A DNA stretch of 19,151 nucleotides from Spirogloea muscicola (taxonomy: Eukaryota; Streptophyta; Zygnematophyceae; Spirogloeales; Spirogloeaceae): positions 163,240 through 182,390 of the forward strand of contig WELB01000039.1 of assembly GCA_009602725.1 (NCBI GenBank), given 5' to 3'. The notes under the pieces were generated by a model that worked only from the letters and a program-made list of their open reading frames with translations, was not told the DNA's origin and searched no databases. Each line of letters starts with the position of its first letter. Within the stretch, counting starts at the first letter, position 1. Shown here in pieces: positions 16,235 to 19,151 of this stretch. The position numbers were made by a program, and so were the translations under genes.

Positions 16235-17460
16235 ATGCTTTGCTATGAATTCGCCACATGCCTGTGCTATAGATGTTCTGATGATACCTTCTTTTTCAAA
16301 GATGTTTTGCTAGATCTTCCAGTGCTTCACTACATACAAAATGGCATGTATCTACCTCATCTTTCTACCATACAGAAGGATCGGATAAACCACCGAGCTC
16401 AACGATATGTCTGGCAAAACAATCAACTTGTTCGTCCGCATGAGGAATACGGAAATCAGGTTGTTCCTCCTCCTGCTGAACGTTCACAACTCGTCCGAGA
16501 TGTTCATATGAACTATGGCCACTTCGGTGTAGAACGTACAATCAGTCTTCTCATGCCTAGATATTGGTAGCATGGTGTGATCAACACTGTTTAAACATGT
16601 TTTGTCACAATGTGAGGAATGCGACCGCATCCGTAGCACGTTCTCACTGAAGTCCCCAGTATTACATCCTTTGCCAATTGAAGGGCTCTTTTACAGATGG
16701 AGTCTCGATTTGGCAGGACCACTCCGACTGGGTGAACGGCAAAGGTCTTATTTCCTCATTTTGATAGAGCATTTCTCTAAATGGGTAGAAGTTGTTATTA
16801 TTCCTACCAAATCTAGCGACCTTATTGCTGACGCTTTCAAATGTGCTTACTCGATATGGTGCTCCAGCCGAAGTCCTTACCAATTGTGGCTCTGAATTCA
16901 AGGGTGCGTTTCAGCAGCTGTTGGATCGCAGCTTTATCGATCATCGTCTTACATCCAGGGATCATCCACAGGCTGATGGTTTAGTAGAGCGGATGGTGCA
17001 GACGATCAAGAAAATTTTGATGAAATATGTGATGAACATGGCTTGGAACGCTGGGACCAATTCCTACCATGGTTGATTATGGGCTATCATATGTCAAACC
17101 AGACTTCTTTGTCTTGCTACAGTCATTATTTTCTGCTATTCGGTCGACACCCAGTCATTCCATCTAACATCCGTCTTGTCACTAACGTGGTAGACCTGGA
17201 TAATCCAGTGATTTGGTACAAGGTCTGCGCTGCCAGAGGCAAACTCTTCCAGAAGCATATGCCGATGGCACTGAACAATGTACGTATTGCTCAACATCGG
17301 GATACTAACAGGTACGCTACCATTTGTAGTGGTGGGTACAAACCACAGACTAAAGACATTAATCTTGGTGACTTCGTGTATCTTAAGGTCAAACCGCAGG
17401 ATGCATTGGACTCCTCAACTGGATCTCTGATTCTTCAGGTGTTGAGAAACTCCCTTCCGG
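16235..17460 (+). pseudogene. Gypsy integrase, broken
   Basis: An H2C2 finger is visible: VHMNYGHFG (16502-16528), then CEEC at 16611-16622. The core has SLDLAGPL (first Asp, 16707), LTNCGSEF (second Asp changed to Asn, 16882-16884) and GLVERM (Glu, 16987), at the usual DDE spacing. A stop at 16568-16570 follows RYW, and frames change near 16580, 16850 and 17050. The end of the core reads WLIMGYHMSNQTS and LLFGRHPVIPS, as in gypsy integrases. The C-terminal part (GDFVYLKVKP) leads into the PHD finger segment. Confidence 0.92.
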
Positions 17461-17461
17461 T

Positions 17462-17845
17462 GTGGTCCGGCTTCGCGGTTCATGTAACCGTATCATCAGT
17501 GATCATATTCAGAATATTACTCGTTGTCACCTCCGCAATATAGATACTACTGTTGATCCCACTAACCAGTGGGTATCTGAGCATCTGTCTTGTGAAGTTT
17601 GTGAGTGCACAGATCAAGCAGGTGTAATGCTCTTGTGCTCCCACTGCAACAAAGGTTATCATACACACTGTCTTGTACCTCCACTTGCCTCTATTCCAGA
17701 GCATGACTGGTTTTGTACTACTTGCTCAGATACTCACCCAACTTGCTCAACCTGTGCCAGGACTGACAGTTGGGGGGGGGGATGCTACATAGTCAAATTT
17801 CAACCGTTCTGGACTGATTCCTTTGCTGTGATGTTTGAAGACTGA
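17462..17845 (+). pseudogene. Integrase C-terminus with a complete PHD finger
   Basis: It starts with VRLRGSCNRI and HVQN-like IQNITRCHLRNID, the normal small-domain end of gypsy integrases, then a C4HC3 zinc finger (17591-17725): Cys44, Cys47, Cys59, Cys62, His67, Cys70, Cys85 and Cys88 of this 127-codon frame, with MLLC before the third pair, the GYHTHC core, PPL and WFC before the last pair. All eight ligands and the Trp two residues before Cys85 are present. PHD fingers read histone H3 tails, often H3K4 methylation state. By analogy with the chromodomain of chromoviruses it probably steered integration. A run of ten G (17772-17781) follows and may hide a frameshift. Confidence 0.88.
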
Positions 17846-17848
17846 TGA

Positions 17849-18020
17849 CAACTGGTACTGTTGGTTCCTTATCAGACTCCCTTGCGTGTCAGCCTGGTCA
17901 AAGTAGCCAACATCCTCGTTTAGTTTGTGTATGAAGTAGACTAGCAAGTCAGCATTTCACTTATTCTAGACCTATCGACGCCATCTTGCACAGACGCCCT
18001 CTCGCATGACAAATGACTCT
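17849..18020. other. Downstream flank of the gypsy element, nothing recognised
   Basis: No LTR similarity to 13179-13591 is apparent, and no open frame of interest. Confidence 0.4.
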
Positions 18021-18021
18021 T

Positions 18022-18310
18022 CCAGTAGAGGGCGATGGCTGTGAGATTGGCCAGCCCATAAAAGGAATGGACAGATTTCGAAGGGGCATGAAAAGCGTCA
18101 AAGCACACGGCGAATGTAATGCATTGGTGTGAGATGCCAGCCCAAAGAAGGAAAGGAATAGCTCTTCCAATGTAAGGCAATGGCTGCGTATGAGGCCAGC
18201 CCGAGACAATGTACAAGGTCTGGAAGGTCCAGGGCATTGCCACGGAAGCTAGAGGGCTGGCTTTGGGTCTCTGGGCTAGCCATTCACAGCCCTTGCCCTC
18301 TCTGGAAGAA
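18022..18310. repeat. Cluster of three degenerate hairpin tail elements
   Basis: Two minus-strand copies and one plus-strand copy. Stem arms: GGCTG/CAGCC at 18037-18041 and 18052-18056; GGCTG/CAGCC at 18182-18186 and 18197-18201; GGGCT/AGCCC at 18273-18277 and 18288-18292. The loops differ from copy to copy and the flanks are strongly diverged, while at least five stem pairs remain in each. Confidence 0.6.
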
Positions 18311-18404
18311 AGGAGTGTGTATGAAGTGATGGAGGGTCTGTGTGGCCAAGTACAAAGGCAAGCACATTGACACATGTACATCACCTGCTGCTAAGCTGAC
18401 CCGC

Positions 18405-18765
18405 TCAGTGACCACGAGTCAGCACATAGAGGTCGCTAACTGATGCCCAAATACCGGACGGCAATCGACAAGCTTTTGTGCCACCAGCTACGGATCGACT
18501 AGCTTTCTGATGCAATGCATGAGCCTGAGCTCGCTGCAGACAAGCTGACACTCGACGACGCAAGAATGACAAGTAGGCTGCCGGCATGCCCATCTGAGCT
18601 GGAAGCATATCCTCACGTCGAGCATATCCCAAACTTGCCATCTTCTCCAGTAAGGTCTGGAAGCGAGGCCCGATGCAGCCGAAAGTGTCGATTGCCACCG
18701 GCAGGAGGTGATCAGTGCGGGGGTAGTCAGAGTAGCGACGGAGCTTTCTCTCGATCTTCAGGCCC
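18405..18765 (-). pseudogene. C-terminal end of a LINE ORF2 (minus strand)
   Basis: On the minus strand the frame is open from about 18765 (GLKIERKLRRYSDYPR) through DHLLPVAIDTFGCIG, LQRAQAHALHQKASRSVAGG and ASVSDLYVLTRGH to TGA at 18405-18407. It matches the LINE end at 11611-12087 in DEFVPLAVDV, LQRSMAHALHLRAGRALA and SLSDLRLLTR, but at low identity, so it is a different family. There is no start codon and no polymerase part: a truncated remnant, joined at its 5' side to a hairpin tail in the opposite direction. Confidence 0.72.
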
Positions 18766-18870
18766 CTTTGTAGCTGCTAATCGCTTGTAGGCCCTTCCGA
18801 ACCTTCGTCACCTCTTTTTGGGCTGGCTTTTCGCAGCCCTTGCCCCCATTGGGAGTGCCACTTCTTCTTC
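18750..18870 (+). repeat. Hairpin tail element, full-length copy
   Basis: A CAGGCCCCTTTGTAGCTGCT leader, GGCCCTTCCGAACC, the stem-loop at 18820-18839, and GGGAGTGCCACTTCTTCTTC. It has no LINE sequence of its own strand before it, so it moved alone or its LINE part was replaced. The leader overlaps the last few codons of the minus-strand LINE frame. Confidence 0.85.
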
Positions 18871-19151
18871 GATGGGCGAGCCGTTTCTCTGCACCCCAGC
18901 ACCTCAGCACCTGGGTTGGGTAGCCGCCCAGCAACCGGCGACGGTCCCGCGGAGCCGCGAACCGCTGCTCCACCGGTTGCCCCGGACCGGGACCGGTCGC
19001 TCCGCCCGGACTTGCGGCGGCCGGCGCGCCGGGGGGGCGGGAAAGTGAGGGGCCCGGTCACGCGACGGTCTGGCGGCAGGGAGGGGGGGAGGGAGGGGGG
19101 AGGGGCCCATGGCGGCGGCGCCGGCGCTGGCCCTGGACGGCACTCGAGCCC
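18871..19151. other. GC-rich right edge, possible start of a gene at 19109
   Basis: Very GC-rich, with G-runs at 19081-19105 that could form G-quadruplexes. An ATG at 19109 in good context opens MAAAPALALDG to the edge of the window, as expected of an N-terminus or transit peptide. There is too little to call a gene. Confidence 0.25.

Larger units (their letters stand above)
14230..17848 (+). mobile_element. Degenerate Ty3/gypsy LTR retrotransposon (no LTRs identified)
   Basis: Order: methyltransferase-like segment, reverse transcriptase, RNase H, H2C2 zinc finger, DDE integrase, PHD finger. RT before integrase places it in Ty3/gypsy rather than Ty1/copia. Stops at 14525, 15261, 15420, 15429 and 16568, and frameshifts near 14580, 15600, 15915, 16580, 16850, 17050 and 17440, make it non-functional. 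No gag, protease or LTR pair was found, and neither end of the element is defined. Confidence 0.9.

Noticed and set aside
14230-17848. Animal or crop virus (retrovirus-like) origin of the pol genes
   Set aside because: RT, RNase H and integrase motifs are those of Ty3/gypsy retrotransposons; no envelope gene is seen and the copy is inactive.
1-19151. CRISPR array, tRNA, rRNA or bacterial operon
   Set aside because: No regularly spaced repeats, no tRNA-like cloverleaf with a GGTTCGA loop, and genes are split by GT-AG introns.

Overview
The window looks like nuclear DNA of a green alga (a chlorophyte, possibly a trebouxiophyte-type genome). The reasons are intron-rich protein genes with GT-AG introns, plant-type bZIP and plastid-type TrmB proteins, a UGUAA-like polyadenylation signal behind one gene, GC-rich coding DNA, and many short retroelement remnants between genes. 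The species cannot be fixed from the sequence alone. One N (4080) inside a GCC repeat shows this is an assembled draft.

Three host genes can be built, all on the plus strand. (1) 113-1983 encodes a bZIP transcription factor in three exons, with an acidic N-terminus, a canonical basic region and leucine zipper split from exon 1 by an intron, then a short hydrophobic segment and an arginine/lysine-rich tail. (2) 4225-5348 encodes an ATX1-type copper chaperone of about 69 residues with an MxCxxC site, in three exons, the first only a few codons. (3) 7018-9841 encodes a TrmB-type tRNA (guanine-N7)-methyltransferase, probably plastid-targeted, in eight or nine exons. They have unrelated functions (stress or light transcription, copper delivery, tRNA modification) and show no sign of joint regulation.

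The rest is mostly repeats. 2.5-3.6, 6.0-6.7 and 10.2-10.5 kb hold copies of short dispersed repeats. 6.4-6.7, 11.1-13.2 and 18.4-18.9 kb hold 3' ends of non-LTR (LINE-like) retrotransposons and a short tail element whose core is a stem-loop (GGGCTG, 8-nt loop, CAGCCC) followed by a CTT-rich end. Diverged copies of that stem-loop occur throughout, including in the first intron of the copper chaperone gene.

13.6-17.9 kb is a decayed Ty3/gypsy LTR retrotransposon. It opens with a 545/545-nt inverted repeat around a 93-nt spacer. Both arms encode a region resembling the C-terminal end (motifs IX-X) of a C5 cytosine methyltransferase. The right arm runs on into reverse transcriptase, RNase H and integrase, and the integrase end carries a complete C4HC3 PHD finger. 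Several catalytic residues are lost and there are many stops and frameshifts, so this copy is dead. Its architecture (methyltransferase-like module, then pol, then PHD finger) is the most interesting thing in the window.
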